This document shows, in pieces, positions 35,801-48,227 of a stretch of 64,000 bases of DNA. Every line of letters begins with the position of its first letter. Positions within the stretch are counted from its first letter, which is position 1. Below the pieces are notes generated by a model. That model saw nothing but the letters and a program-made list of their open reading frames with translations, ran no database searches and had not been told where the DNA came from. The stretch lies in the NCBI GenBank assembly GCA_020226215.1, contig CM035235.1, positions 3,237,151 to 3,301,150 on the forward strand, written 5' to 3'. Position numbers and translations under genes: made by a program. The DNA is from Sindora glabra (Eukaryota; Streptophyta; Magnoliopsida; Fabales; Fabaceae).

Positions 35801-35809
35801 GTTGTAGTG
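29821..35809 (-). mobile_element. CACTA (En/Spm) transposon, left part deleted, decayed
   Basis: The right end reads GTTGTAGTG (35801-35809), the CACTA terminus in reverse, followed by ATT (35810-35812), which matches the ATT before the left end of the related element at 61807. The left 2 kb are missing: spacer sequence ending AATCAATAAA joins internal element sequence (AGGGAAGTGG) across a shared ATG at 29821-29823. The minus strand carries a degenerate TNP2 transposase. Subterminal phrases such as GTCATTGGTA recur near the right end. Non-functional. Confidence 0.8.
31150..33660 (-). pseudogene. TNP2-type CACTA transposase remnant with DUF4218-like region
   Basis: Pieces appear in TNP2 order when read from right to left: an N-terminal fragment with IHHGEED (about 33590), DREVW-stop-NFD (about 32920), NIQLGLNINEF...SYSMWSVVMT (about 32790-32880), then NIDVIHIEKNVRNSILSTLL...KSKDTDN (32110-32210), where the family has HNIDVMHIEKNV. 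Further on come ILCKFERIYPPTFFDIIVHL (about 31655-31750) and GFIAKGYVVNEALTFCFIYL (about 31475-31550), both typical of DUF4218. Many stops and frameshifts separate them. Confidence 0.82.
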
Positions 35810-36640
35810 ATTAATTCCTTTATATATATCAATTGGGCAAATATGTCCATAATTTTTTGGTTAAATATCTTATATCCAAAAACTAGCAATTTGCCTTGTC
35901 ACCTTTTTAAGGCCTGTATTTTAAGTGTGATTTTATCAAGCATAAGGTGCATGGGAGGCATGCACTTGATTGGAGAAATTGGCTCTAGATAGGTTGATTA
36001 ATTGTGGACCTATTGATCCAATGAAGGTCCAAGTTAAGATAAGTTAAATTGGATGGTTGGATCTTAATTGGATTAATTAGAGATAGATTAAGTCATTTGG
36101 TCCTAGATTGGGCTGGGTAGGTTTGATTTGCTTAGAGATTTGGGGTATTATCATATTGGACATGAGTTTAAAATATGAAACAAATAATGTTATGAGTTTT
36201 TATAAAGGTTATATGGGAATCTTAATAGAAATTTTAGAAATATGTAAATGTAATGGTCAAGAAATTATAGGATAATAGTTAAAAACCTTCACAAACATTA
36301 TTATGTAATCTTGATGATATAGTGGAAATATTCTTATTTATAATTTTTTCACTAAAATTTAGGATTTTTCTATGTTCAAATGCTCATTTTGTTACGTTAC
36401 TTTATGTTTCATTTGCGTGATACTTATTCACTTAAGGAGTGACATATATTTCTAAAAAAATTAAGAATGGAGTTAGATAAAATCTTTATTAACTTAATTA
36501 AATTCCAACATCATTTGATACAAGTTCAAGCTAACAAGTTAACCTAGGCTTGTTTTAAAATGAGTCTCCATTTAATCCTTTTAATAAGCCTACTTGCCAA
36601 CTTCTTTTTAAACCTAATCTAACTTTTTTTAGGGGGAAAA
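35810..36640. other. Spacer right of the CACTA element, no gene
   Basis: Resumes the shared spacer at ATTAATTCCTTTATATATAT (empty-site partners at 11777 and 47906) and aligns with A (11780-12060 fused to 12900-13530) and C. It has only one unit of the 1-kb duplication. Confidence 0.55.
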
Positions 36641-37530
36641 ATATAGGGAACCCTTCTAAAGTATGGTTTTGTATTAAATAAACACCTAAAACTTTTGAAC
36701 ATTTTAAATAACCATCCTAAATTTTTTCAAAACATGAAAATGTTAGATTTTGATTTAAAACAAATGGAGTAATTTAATAAGGATTCTATAATCAATTAGA
36801 AGCAATTCTAGATTTGTTGCTATATTTTTTGATTTTTTTTAAATAGAGGGGACTATAAAGTGCCTATCTTTTATAGTTTTTTTTTTTTTTTGGAAAAATG
36901 GGAAAAAGCCCTTCCAAGTCAATTTGATTCATAATACAATTTAGCATGTTTGCGATACTATCTTGAAACATCTTTTGATTAGTGTACGAAATAACATATA
37001 CAACTTTAGAATTATCAAAGATTCATTGGGAAAAAGTCAGAAATATTTCAATTTACTTGACATGACGGGCATATAAAACAAAATTAAAAGAGAAGTAAAT
37101 ATTTTAGCCTTATCATGCAAAATCAAATTATATAAAGATTGAACAAGTACAAAAGACATGATATGTGGAAATGTCAAGTCATTAACTCATTAATTTGTAA
37201 TAGATTCACTCTAACTCCAATAGTGGTAGATATTATCTATAGGAGAAATCCCAACTTAAAAAGGTGAACTAACTTAAAACTTTAAAAATTTCATCTCACG
37301 ATATTGTAAACTAAAATTGTGTTGATAGGATATTCCAATCATTTTTTTATAATGTTAGTGGTTATTTTGAAAGAAAAATTCCTATTATTAGGATTGATCT
37401 TTAAATTTAAAATTGATTCATGTATAAAAAAGTAGTTAAACAATTTAATAGTTCTCACACTGAATAAAACGATGGACATGAAAACTTACCACTGCTCACT
37501 TTTTTTTAAAAAAAAAAATTCAACAAATAT
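36641..37530. other. Spacer segment unique to B, unclassified
   Basis: From AGGGGGAAAAATATAGGG onward the sequence no longer matches the A or C spacers, which have about 3.8 kb of other sequence here. It rejoins the common 3' flank of the SDR genes at GTAGTTCATTCTACTGAACT (37533). No coding potential or clear terminal repeats seen. Confidence 0.4.
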
Positions 37531-37724
37531 AGTTGTAGTTCATTCTACTGAACTTTTTCACGAAGTCAACCGGGTATTTCAGGAAATGTCACAGGTGTAC
37601 TGTAACTAATCAACAGAGGGAATGTCATAAAGATATCTACTTGTAGACACTATAACATATAAACCATGTGCCTTCTTACTTAATATTAAAGCAAATATGA
37701 GTTTAATAACCCTGGCTTACAAAT

Positions 37725-37895
37725 TTACGCCATAAGACCTCCATCAGCAACAATGATTTGACCAGTGATGTAAGAAGCAGCAGGAAGGCAAAGAAATGCA
37801 ACAAGTGCTGATATCTCTTTAGACTCTCCAACTCGACTAGCTGGAGTTTGAGAGATAATGTCTTCTATCAACTTCTGTAACCTTGGATGTTCCGT
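37725..37895 (-). CDS. SDR copy C exon 5
   Basis: 171 nt after acceptor TGTAG. Starts TEHPRLQKLIEDII and ends VADGGLMA then TAA. Has Ser where the family normally has Gly in the VGR motif. Confidence 0.9.
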   Translation of the reverse strand, partial: TEHPRLQKLIEDIISQTPASRVGESKEISALVAFLCLPAASYITGQIIVADGGLMA

Positions 37896-39408
37896 CTACA
37901 GTCCCAAGAGTTATATAAGAACAATAATGCTCAATAGCATTATTTTCCACTGTAGAATTTTATTAATTTGCAAAAAAAAGTTGAAATAATAAAAGTACAT
38001 GTAACCCTTGAACTAGAGCTTAATTTTAAAATAAATATAGAAATTTAATTTCAAAATTTTAAACAATGCCAAATTAAAATTTAGGTGAAATTATAAAAAT
38101 TATAAGATTAATTGTTCAATAAATATGGTATATATATATATATATACTATGTCGCACAAAAGAAAAGTAGGAATCAGTATATACCATTGGATATGAATCC
38201 ATTATTGAGGTTTGGATGAATGCTGGTGCAACAGCATTTACCCGAATATTATCTTTTGCCCACTCATGTGCCAAGTTCTTGGCCACCAGATCCATAGCTC
38301 CTGAACATAGTTTATATAGAAGACACACACACACATATACATAATGTGTCAGATTAAGCACTGAAATTTCTTGTCGTGCATACATATAACACTTTTCGCA
38401 TGAGAATTAAAATTTTATTATTCCAAAGATAAATGATAATGTTCCTTACATAGTAATTATTGAAAAAGAATTGTGACCTCCCTAAGATTTAACAAAAAAA
38501 GTATATAGACTTAATTTCTTTCAAGTTTTAAACAATGGCATAACCTCCCATAGAATTTTAATAATATCACAAATCTTCCATCAAGTTATAAATCTTCCGT
38601 GACTTCTTTATAATTTCACATCTTACAAATTTCATCCTTGAAAAGTAAAAAGATGTTACATTTAAATTCAAACTTAAATTATACGTAAATTATATTTTAT
38701 CTATGTTGGTTTAGTCAAATCTCATTTTAATCATATTATTCATAATACCCAATATTATTTTATTCAAATATTGTATGGTCATTTTTTTTTTCACTATTTC
38801 ACCAACAGAAAGTTTGAATGCGAGAAATTATAGAATTTTCTTTATCTATAGAGAAAATCTATGTGAGTTTTAAAATTAAAAGAAAGATTTTTGTGTAATT
38901 TAGATAAATTTTAGGGATGTCATATTATTATCTAATAATTAATCAAGGGTTACGAGGAAATGAAAACATACCCTTAGATGCAGCATAGATAGAAGCAAAA
39001 CCCACACCTTTCAAACCAGCGACAGAGGATATGAACACTATATTACCAGAGCCTGAAGCTTTTAACAGCGGGTATGCTAGTTGGCTCAAATGGTAAGCAG
39101 ATTCAAAATTTGTTCCCATTATAGTTGATATATCTTCAGCAGTATGGTCTATGGTTTCCTTGGGCAGATACCTCCCAGCATTGTTTATCTAAGTAAAAAG
39201 AATATATTGACACACGATGAGAGCATATTATATTCATCTTTCTTCAAGCTTGATCGAATTATAGAAATAGATATTTATTTTTCTTCATGAAATTATGAAT
39301 TCTTGAATTTTAAAGAAGTAAATATAATACCGAATAATTATTTTAGAGAAAAATATGCTATGGATTCTCTTGAAATGTTCTTCAAATAGTGTCATATCAT
39401 ATTATCTC

Positions 39409-39455
<47 letters not shown>

Positions 39456-42195
39456 ATCGTTCTTCTGTAGTCTTGAGTATCAGCACGATTTTTACATTTT
39501 TTTTCTTAAATATTACAATTTTCTTATAAAAATTTGCAATCATTTCTTAAGGTTTCGCAATTTTTTCATAAACCTCCTAAATTTTTTGTGCTGCAACAAT
39601 AATTATTTATATTGTAAGATTTATGAAAAATGTTGAAAGACTTTTGAACAATTTGAAAAAAATTTGTAAACAGTTACATTCCATAAAACTTATGCCATTA
39701 AAAAAATTGTAAATTTTATGTAAAATATTACTTATAAAAAATCTCATAAAATTTGCAATAGTATTTATGCATACTAGTACAGAAGAATTACCCTATATTT
39801 AAATGTCTTGTTTCCTCATATATTTGCTGGAAGAAGCGTTTTCATTAATAAAATGAGTTTGTGTTAGTGTTAGCTAAGATGCTGATTAGATCTTTCATTT
39901 CAAATGAGTACTCTGTCTTTATCTCAGTAGGAGGAATCCTTCTGAAAAAAATCCTTAATTCAATGAACACTTTTTATTCCAATGGAAAGAAACTTCCTGT
40001 CTGAAACTACATTGGCAAGAAAAGAAATCTATTATTGCTTGAAGTCTGACTAACATAAAAGAAAACAAAATATTATAAAGGTTTTTACGTGGAAGACTTT
40101 TTTTTGTATGAATATAATTATAAATTATTAAAATATTAAAAAATATTATATATGATGAATGTCAAACAAAGAGATTTTGTTGGGATGCTTTGTTTGGTGT
40201 AATTAGCTGGTAAGATAACTAATAGGTAATAAATTTGTTGATATAACTAATAAATTAATTGATAATTAATAATTAAAAGTAAATAAGTTAGTTAATTGTA
40301 TTAAAAGTGTTTAACAAAATTAACTGTTAAAATAACTAAAAAATATAAAAGAATATATTAATATAAATATATATGTTAATTAACTTAATTTATATCTATT
40401 TGAAGATCAAATTATATTAATATAAATAAAATATTTAAAATAAAAATATAATTATCTAAATTTTATTTAGTTATATTTTATAATACCACATATTTATTTA
40501 CTTACTTATTATTTATTTATTTATATTAAATTAATGGAGATGCATCAAATAATTATTTATATAATTAAAATATAAGTTGTTATTTAATTAAAAGAAGAAG
40601 GTTAAATTTAAAAATATATTAAAAAAATTAATAATTTATTAGTTATAATCTACTATATCAAATAACACTTTATAAGCTATAACTTCAAATGACCAAAAAC
40701 TTTTAGAAGTTATTGATTAAGTCATTAAGTTATAATATAGTTAATTTATTTATTATGTCAAACACATACTTACTCTATTTTAAAGAAATTTTTTTTTTAC
40801 TATTATGATTCCAAATATTAATTTTTAATAATAAAATATAGAGATAATATATCACTACTCCTTCATTTATATAAAAATAAATGATATTTTCACATAAAAA
40901 AATTCTTATGAAAAACAAACGAACCTAGCTCGACTTATTAGTTTGATGAAAAAAGGGTCTTGCCAACTTTTAAAAGCTCTTATCAACAAAAAAAGGAATT
41001 CAAAATCAAAATCCTTCAACTACTGTTAAAATTTTTTAGATGGTTATTTATAATTTTCTGAAATGGGAAGTTTGTGTTATTATACTTCACCTCACTTTTT
41101 CCTTTTTCCTCCCCTTAGGCCCTTACTTGAACTCACTTGAGGTCAGGGTATTTACCTCTTTATCTTTTTAGATTTAATTATTTTTTTAGCCTCTCTAATA
41201 TTTATTTTAATCATTTTTTATTCCTTTTAAATATGGCTTTTTCTCTGTTAGATTTAACGGAAGGTTGGATTCATGACTATACTTGTTCTGATTTTGATTT
41301 TATAGGGATAAAGGAGAATTTCACCTTTTGAACAATCAAATATAATCAAAATGGATATTAAAGGAACGATAAATATTAAACCTACTTTTTTACGTGGAAC
41401 AATAATGTTATATGTGATGTAAATCAAGAATAATCATTAAATATAAAATAGTAAAATAAATTTATATAATTTAAGATAATAAATATAAAAAGTTTTAAAT
41501 TTAATTTTTAATATTTATAACATATTTGTACGTGGAATATTAACCGTGTTTGTTTCTCCAACCCACAAAATAACAATTTATTGTTTAGAAGTCCAATTTC
41601 TCAGAAGTTGCGTGAATGAATGCGGAAAGAATATCTTACTAGAATATTGAGTTTTCCTTCAAATTTGGCGGCTACAGTTTCCATAAGATTTTCACGTCGT
41701 TCTCTAGATAGCACATCACAAACTGATCCAGACACACTAAATCCTTTGCTTTTCCAGACTTTTAAGCATTCATCGATGTCTCCTTGGCTGCGTGAACAAA
41801 TATGGATGGATGCCCCAAATTCTGCCAATTCTTCTACTATAGCATGCCTGATTAGAAAATGCCAAGAAATAAACAGAAATTAAAAAAAGTAAGAAGGTAA
41901 AAATTAAGAGAAAAATATAAGAGGATACTTGTTATGGTACTTTTATCATTTTTAAAATTATATTTATTTATTTTTTAACATATATAATTACGTAATTTCA
42001 ATCTAACAATTTTTAAAAATTTCATTTCACTTCAATTTTTGAAACTCTCAAATATAGTAAAATTCAATTCATAAGAGATGAAGATGAAGGGAATTAGATA
42101 ACTAACCCTATGCCTTTGGTCCCACCGGTCACAAGAGCAGTCATTCCGCTGAGTGACCATCTCTTATCTTTGAGGATGAACTTTGTTTCCGCCAT
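37725..42195 (-). CDS. SDR copy C: tropinone-reductase-like NADPH-dependent short-chain dehydrogenase
   Basis: Exons 42195-42107, 41847-41640, 39188-38972, 38300-38185 and 37895-37725 splice with GT-AG introns to a 266-aa frame without stops. All SDR signatures are present: TGGTKGIG, CSRSQ, INNAG, the GTNFES Asn, FISSVAG Ser, YAASK and a terminal DGG. By my count it differs from copy B at 32 residues: three in exons 1-2 and 29 in exons 3-5, including RYLPKETIDH for MFLGKETIDY and the substrate-loop segment TPASRVGE for TAVGRIGE (the family usually has PVGR). Intron 2 is 2.45 kb and free of the B copia element. This looks like the cleanest gene of the array. Exact substrate unknown; cytosolic by lack of a targeting peptide. 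Confidence 0.9.
38185..38300 (-). CDS. SDR copy C exon 4
   Basis: 116 nt from acceptor TTCAG|GA to donor ATG|GTATAT. Encodes MDLVAKNLAHEWAKDNIRVN through APAFIQTSIMDSYPM. Confidence 0.9.
38972..39188 (-). CDS. SDR copy C exon 3
   Basis: 217 nt from acceptor CTTAG|ATA to donor AAGG|GTATG. Contains INNAG, the catalytic Ser and YAASK. Confidence 0.9.
39189..41639 (-). other. Intron 2 of copy C
   Basis: 2.45 kb of AT-rich sequence with a (TA)n tract at 39410-39452. It is the reference for the uninserted state: it lacks both the copia element and the MITE found in copy B. Confidence 0.7.
39410..39452. repeat. (TA)n microsatellite
   Basis: About 21 TA units in intron 2 of copy C. At the matching place B and D have only a few (TATATAT-type) repeats. 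Confidence 0.9.
41640..41847 (-). CDS. SDR copy C exon 2
   Basis: 208 nt from acceptor ATCAG|GCATGC to donor CTA|GTAAGA. Encodes HAIVEELAEFGASIHICSRS through KLNIL. Confidence 0.9.
42107..42195 (-). CDS. SDR copy C exon 1
   Basis: 89 nt, ATG at 42195-42193. The frame stays open upstream of this ATG, but homology to copies A and B begins at MAETK and the TATA box is only 95 bp away, so this Met is the start. Confidence 0.9.
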
Positions 42196-42289
42196 TCTTC
42201 TGTTTTGCTGTACTTGCGGGGAATCCTTGGTGTAGAGCCAATTATGGAAATACAACAAGTAGGGCCAATTTTGGTAATTCACTTTCCTG

Positions 42290-42297
42290 CTTTTATA
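42290..42297 (-). promoter_or_regulatory. TATA box of SDR copy C
   Basis: TATAAAAG on the minus strand, 95 bp upstream of the ATG, in a block conserved with A and B. Confidence 0.65.
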
Positions 42298-44929
42298 GCA
42301 AAACTGACAAAGTTCAAATAAAATCCGTGACCCTGATTTGAGCTGTAATATCTTGAATTTTATGTTTACTGGGAGGTGCATAAATTGCAGTGCATGAGAG
42401 AGAGAGTTCTGTACTGAAAGCGACAAGTCTTGGACCCCCCATTCTCGGATGTAGATACGGAGCAATTTCAGGAACTTGCTAATGCTTTGCTACCATATTT
42501 TTTTTATTTTTAAAATTTAGAATGATATAATAAATTAAAATTTTATTTAATTAAAATTATTTATTTTTATAAAAAATATAATTAAATAAATTTAATTATA
42601 TAATTTTTAAAATTATTATATTATTATAAATTTTAAAAATTTTAAAATTAATGACAGAGTTAAAATCTATTAGAATATCCAAATATATGATTAAAAGTAA
42701 AAAATGTTTATATATTATTTTTATTAATATAAATTTAAATTATAATGCATATAATTTTGCATGCATTATAATTAAAAAATATCATTTCCTTACATTACAC
42801 AATTATTTCAAATTTTATTTCATATTTTTTAATTATTGTATAATCTTTACTTGATATTTTACATTATTTATTAAACTAATATATTTTTTAATTATTGTAG
42901 CTACATATAAAATTAAGGCTACCTTATTATTAAAATTTCTCAATTTTTACTTAAAAATAAAAACCTATAAAATTAATATTTTTAGATTCTAATAATTTTA
43001 ATTATCTTTGTTATATTAGATATTTTAATTAGATTTTTTTATGATCATAATAATATAAAAGGCTTAAAAATGATATAATCGAATTCAATGAAAAAATAAA
43101 AAAAAACAATTGGTTCGAATTATAATATTTTAATAGAGTAAAAATTTAAATTTAATGAAGGAATTTTAAATTTTATGTATAATAGTACATAATAATTTCA
43201 GAAGTTCAGCGAACGCACATGCTCATATTAAATTGCACGTGGCTCAATCACTGATCTTGCCATAAATTCACGTGACTCTAAATGTAAAAGATTGCCTTTT
43301 GCTCTAAACTAAATCTATTGAAAGATGCTATCATAAGTAATCGACAAAGTTTAGGTAGCAGATCCATGTACGTTCATAATCGATAGACGATCGAATTTAA
43401 TTGTTAATTACATATATAAAATATAACTTTAAAACAAATAAATTTAATTAATAATTAAATTTGATAATATATTATAAATAATTTAGTTGGAAGAGAATCA
43501 CGTACTCTTCTTCTAATGGATCGTAAATCTCACAGAACTGCAAACCTTGATTTGTGAGAAGATAATTTTGAAATATTTGTAAAGGAATTTATGGAGCGAT
43601 AATTTATTAAAATATTAGTTTCACATTTTTTTTTAAAGTTTCATATTAACCTTTATATGTAAAAGTACATACTCTTTTGTAACGGATTTAAATATTCATA
43701 ACGGGTTTTTCCTCTTTTCGGAATCCTAAAATTATACTTGGTATATGTTACCCTTGTAAAACATCGTGTTAGGTGTAAAAAAATAAAAAGAAAGAAAGAA
43801 AGTAGTATCTCCAAATTGAAAGCGTATTCCATCCGAGATAAAGCAGCATAATTAGTGCTCTCCGCTTCCTGAACAGGGGTAAATAGATTGGATCGAATTG
43901 AATTTTATATTTAATAACTTAAATTTATTTTTAAATTATTAGTCTGAATTTATCCTATTAATTTATATAAATTAAAATTTAAGTTCATCTTAACTTGTTA
44001 AAGAAGCTTAATTAGACTTATTAATTTATTTAGAAACTTTCTTATATAAATACATTTTAAATTTATCAAGAAATTAAAATTTTTTTAAGATACAAAATTA
44101 TTCAATGACCTAATTAAGTTTACATATATATATTGGTATGTGTATCAAAATATTTATATTATTTGTATATATAGTATATATTATATTATTTATCAGTATA
44201 TTTATAATTAAATAGGCCAACCTGATAGATTTATAAATCAAGCTTAAAAAAATTTAATTTATTTATTTAAATAGGTCAATTTATTAATCTAAACTTAACT
44301 TATTTAGATAAATAAATCAGGTTAAAGTGGGTTTTAAATAAGTATGTCACTTGCCTGCAAGCTCTAATAGGCTACTTAACTTACTTGTACCCCTATTCTT
44401 AACATTGCTCTAATCGTACTCCAGCATCCTAATAAAGATACTTATTTAGTACCATTTACTATTTTTGAATTGGAAGAGATTTATTATTTATTATTTTTAT
44501 TTTAAATAAAATTAACTTTATATTTAATAAAAAATAGAGATGATAATGAAATGAAATAAGAATATACTAGCATTTCCTTATCATATATTTTATTAAAAAT
44601 AAAATCCTATTTACATTTTATATTCAAAATTGAAATTCACTTAATGCTCATGCTCTATAGAATAATAGAGTTTCATGGGACTTGTAAGGAATAATAATAA
44701 ATAATTTAACATTTAAAATTAAGAATTATAAATTTATATGTCATCATTAAATAATTTCAAATATTAATAAATAAGAAAAAATATAAACTTAAAAATTAAA
44801 AATCATACATAATCAATAAAATGTTATAATATAAGTCTTAAGTTATATATAATTGATTTAAATGATTTGAAACTAAAAAATAAATAAATTGATACATGAG
44901 TAACAAAATATTATTACTTTTTACTTTAA
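42298..44929. other. Upstream spacer of copy C, no gene
   Basis: AT-rich. The first 1.2 kb align best with A (4371-5560). Lacks the fold-back element present in A. No coding pattern. Confidence 0.55.
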
Positions 44930-45900
44930 TTGTATCAAATGAAATCTTAATGTATTTTCGATTTTAAAATGATTAAATTATTAAAATGACTAGAATAATT
45001 ATACATATATTTGTATGTGTGTGCATGTATATATTAGAATATATATAAAAATTATAATAATTTTATAATAATGAGATTCGATAGGGCAAGACAAGATATT
45101 ATTATCCCTTTCTCATCATTTTCATCAAGGTTGAAAAGTTGTCCCACGCCTTACCTTGTAGGGTAATTAATAATTTTTACCTGATGAAGGTTGAAAAGTT
45201 GTTTCATGCCTTACCTTACAGGGCAGTTAAAAAATTGATACAAGAACAAAAAAATATTATTACTTTTTACTTTAACTATTTCAAGTGAAATGTTAATATA
45301 TTTTTTATGTTAAAATAATTAAATTATTAAAATAATTAAAATAATTATACATATATATGTATGTGTGTGTATATATATTAGAATATATATAAAAATTATA
45401 ATAATTTTATAATAATGAGATTCAATGGGTCAAGACAAGATATTACTATTCCATTCTCACCATTTTAATCAAGACTGAAAAGTTGTCCCATGCCTTACCT
45501 TGCAGAGCAATTAATAATTTTAACTTGATCAAGGTTGAAAAATTGTTCCATGCCTTACCTTATAAGGCAATTGATAAATTGATATATGAGCAATAAAATA
45601 TTATTATTTTTTACTTTAATTATTTTAAATAAAATTTTAATATATTTTTTATTTTAAAATAATTAAAATAATTACACATATATGTATATGTGTGTGTATA
45701 TATATTAAAATATATATAAAAAATTATAATAATTTTATAATAATGAGATTCGATGTAGCAAGACAAGATATTACTTTCTCATTCTCACCATTTTGATCAA
45801 GGTTGAAAAGTTGTCTCATGCCTTATCTTACAAGGCAAAAGATTATGCCATTTCCAAATTTTATCAAGCAATTTTCGCAGAGTATTTTAAATTCAAGATA
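44930..45900. repeat. Tandem repeat, about 340-bp unit, three copies
   Basis: Units begin TTATTACTTTTTACTTTAAT (44920, 45264, 45600) and contain ATTTTATAATAATGAGATTC, CAAGACAAGATATTA and a closing TTGTCCCATGCCTTACC-type phrase. The closing phrase is itself doubled in the first two units (45131 and 45200; 45483 and 45553). The A spacer holds a differently arranged pair. Confidence 0.8.
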
Positions 45901-47339
45901 TTTGTTATTTTTAAATAAAATATGTAAAACTACTGAGAACTTTGAATTTAAATGACATTTAATATTTTTAAAAGATTTTGAATTTTTAACTCAAATTTTC
46001 AGCCTTGCATTTAATGGATTAATTACTTCTGTTATTATAAAAAAAAATTAATATGCTGACACGATTTTATCTAGCTAAACATAGTCATTTCCTGAGAATG
46101 ACAAATCCTGGTCAACTCCAGCATATTATCCTTTGCGCATTCGCACGCTAAGTTCTTGGTCATCAATTAATTAACCCTTCCTGAATGATAAAACAGTGAA
46201 AATTAGTTCCCTTTTTCGCTAGTCTATTCACTAATTTTGCAGCTAAGTGTCAAAACTGTATAATGTCGTTTATATTAATTTTTTGCCTTTAATATTGCTT
46301 TTCCACGTGCTAAATCATTTAGAGTTCACTTGGCATGCAAATTTTTAAAATTTATTTTATTTTATTTTAATAGAAATAATTTTAATCTATTTATAAATAA
46401 CTTTTATTGTTTAGTAATTGTGTTAAAAATATTATTTTCAATTCAATAGTAAATGAATTATTTTGTTCAGAATGTATTGAAAATGCATGAAAATTAATTT
46501 AAAAGTAAATTTTAAAATGGAATGAAATCAATTTCAAAAGAAATTATATGATATGCAATTTTTTAAAAATTGATTTCATTTTATTTTAATAGAAATGATT
46601 TCAATTCATTTATAAATAAATTTTATTATTTCACAATTTTATTAAGAATAATGATTTCAATCTATTTATAAATAAATTATTTTATTTAAAATATATTAAA
46701 AAATGCATAAAAATTAATTAAAACATATTTTAATCGTATCATGATAAATACTATAGTAGAGAGGGGGTGAATCTCTTTTATAATATGTTTCTAGGTCAAA
46801 TGAAATGAATTTTAGTTAAATCTTTGTTAAATTAGATGGAATTTTATAATGATACAAATGTAATTAAAATAAAAATTATAAATAAAATAAAATGAAATCT
46901 CCTTTTACTTAAAGTTAAATACCATTTAAAAAATTCATTTAGAAATAAAATAAAATCATATTTTTGGCTATGCCAAATAAAGGATTATAATATTATTTTG
47001 CAATAATAGTTTTTTTTCCTTTCCCCATGATTTTAGTACTTTGTTTAGAATTAATTTTTTTAAATTCATTCTATACATATATCAATAAATGATTTCAATT
47101 TATTTCAATTTTTTTTATTGACAAAGTATTAAAAATACAAAATTGAATTAAAAGATGAATTTTGATGGCATCAAGGAAAATAAAATATTAGAATGATGGT
47201 GAAGGTTTTGATAAAAATATGTTATTTATGTTAAAGAATTTTAGTAATAATTGATTATATTTATAATAATACAAATGTAATTAAAATATGATTGTGTAAA
47301 TTTTGATTTGAATTCTAATTGTTATTAATTAGTAATTAT
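45901..47339. other. AT-rich spacer, no gene seen
   Basis: Aligns with 9750-11140 (A) and 60100-61140 (D). Contains the word CAGCATATTATCCTTTGCGC also found near 9983. Non-coding. Confidence 0.5.
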
Positions 47340-48227
47340 TTTCTATTGTAATTTATCTTTCTTTTTAAGTTAGATTTATATGTTAGTAGAATATGGTTTA
47401 CTTGTTAAGGAAGTTTTTTAGGTCATAAATATTTATATTAAATTGTCTTTTAGAAAAGCTAATTGATTAAGTTGCTTGAATAAAGAAAAAGCAATTAGAT
47501 ACACACTATGAAAATGGTCTATCGAACATGCTTTGATATCTAAGTTAGTATCTCAATGAAGTAGAGTAATAATAAGAGAGTATAGATTATCTAAAGTGAA
47601 CATGCTTTAACCTTATATATTTTTTGATGGAGCTTAAGACTAATATTAGTGTGACTTTATGAGCTAATTAGGAGTGTACAAATGGATTGGTAGTTGAAAA
47701 AAAATTATTTGTTACATGTCATCCTAAATACTTTTAATTCAATGTTAAACAATTTATTGTCACTACCATATAGTATTTATTTCTACTTGGTGATAAATAA
47801 AGCATCCGTATTTGTTTTGATCTCTTGTGGATTTCATAAAATGGACTTTTTATAGACCTTCAAGAACTTATCATTGCATGAATTGCTAGGGACTTGATAA
47901 GTCCAACATTGATTCCTTTAAATGTTCAATTATGTAAATGCACCTATAATGATCAAGATAATTGTCTTGTATCTAAAAACTAGTAGTTTGCCTAATCATC
48001 CCTTCAAGCCCCATGCTTTATGTGTGATTTTTTTGGGCATAAGATGCATGGGTGGCATGCACTTAATTGGAGAAATTAGCTCTAGATGGGTTAATCAATT
48101 ATGGACCTCTTGATCTAATGAAGGTCTAAGTTGACACAAGTTAAATTGGATGGTTAGATCTAGATTGGAGGTATATTAAGTCATTTGGATTTAGATTGGG
48201 TTAGGTAGGTTTGATTTGCTCGAAGAT
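47340..48227. repeat. First unit of the 1-kb spacer duplication (C copy)
   Basis: Partner of 11140-12060. Includes the uninterrupted CACTA empty site CCAACATTGATTCCTTTAAA at 47907. Confidence 0.6.

Noticed and set aside
42196..42465. In-frame upstream extension of SDR copy C
   Set aside because: Covers the TATA box and is not conserved in copies A and B, so it is a chance open stretch, not an alternative N-terminus.
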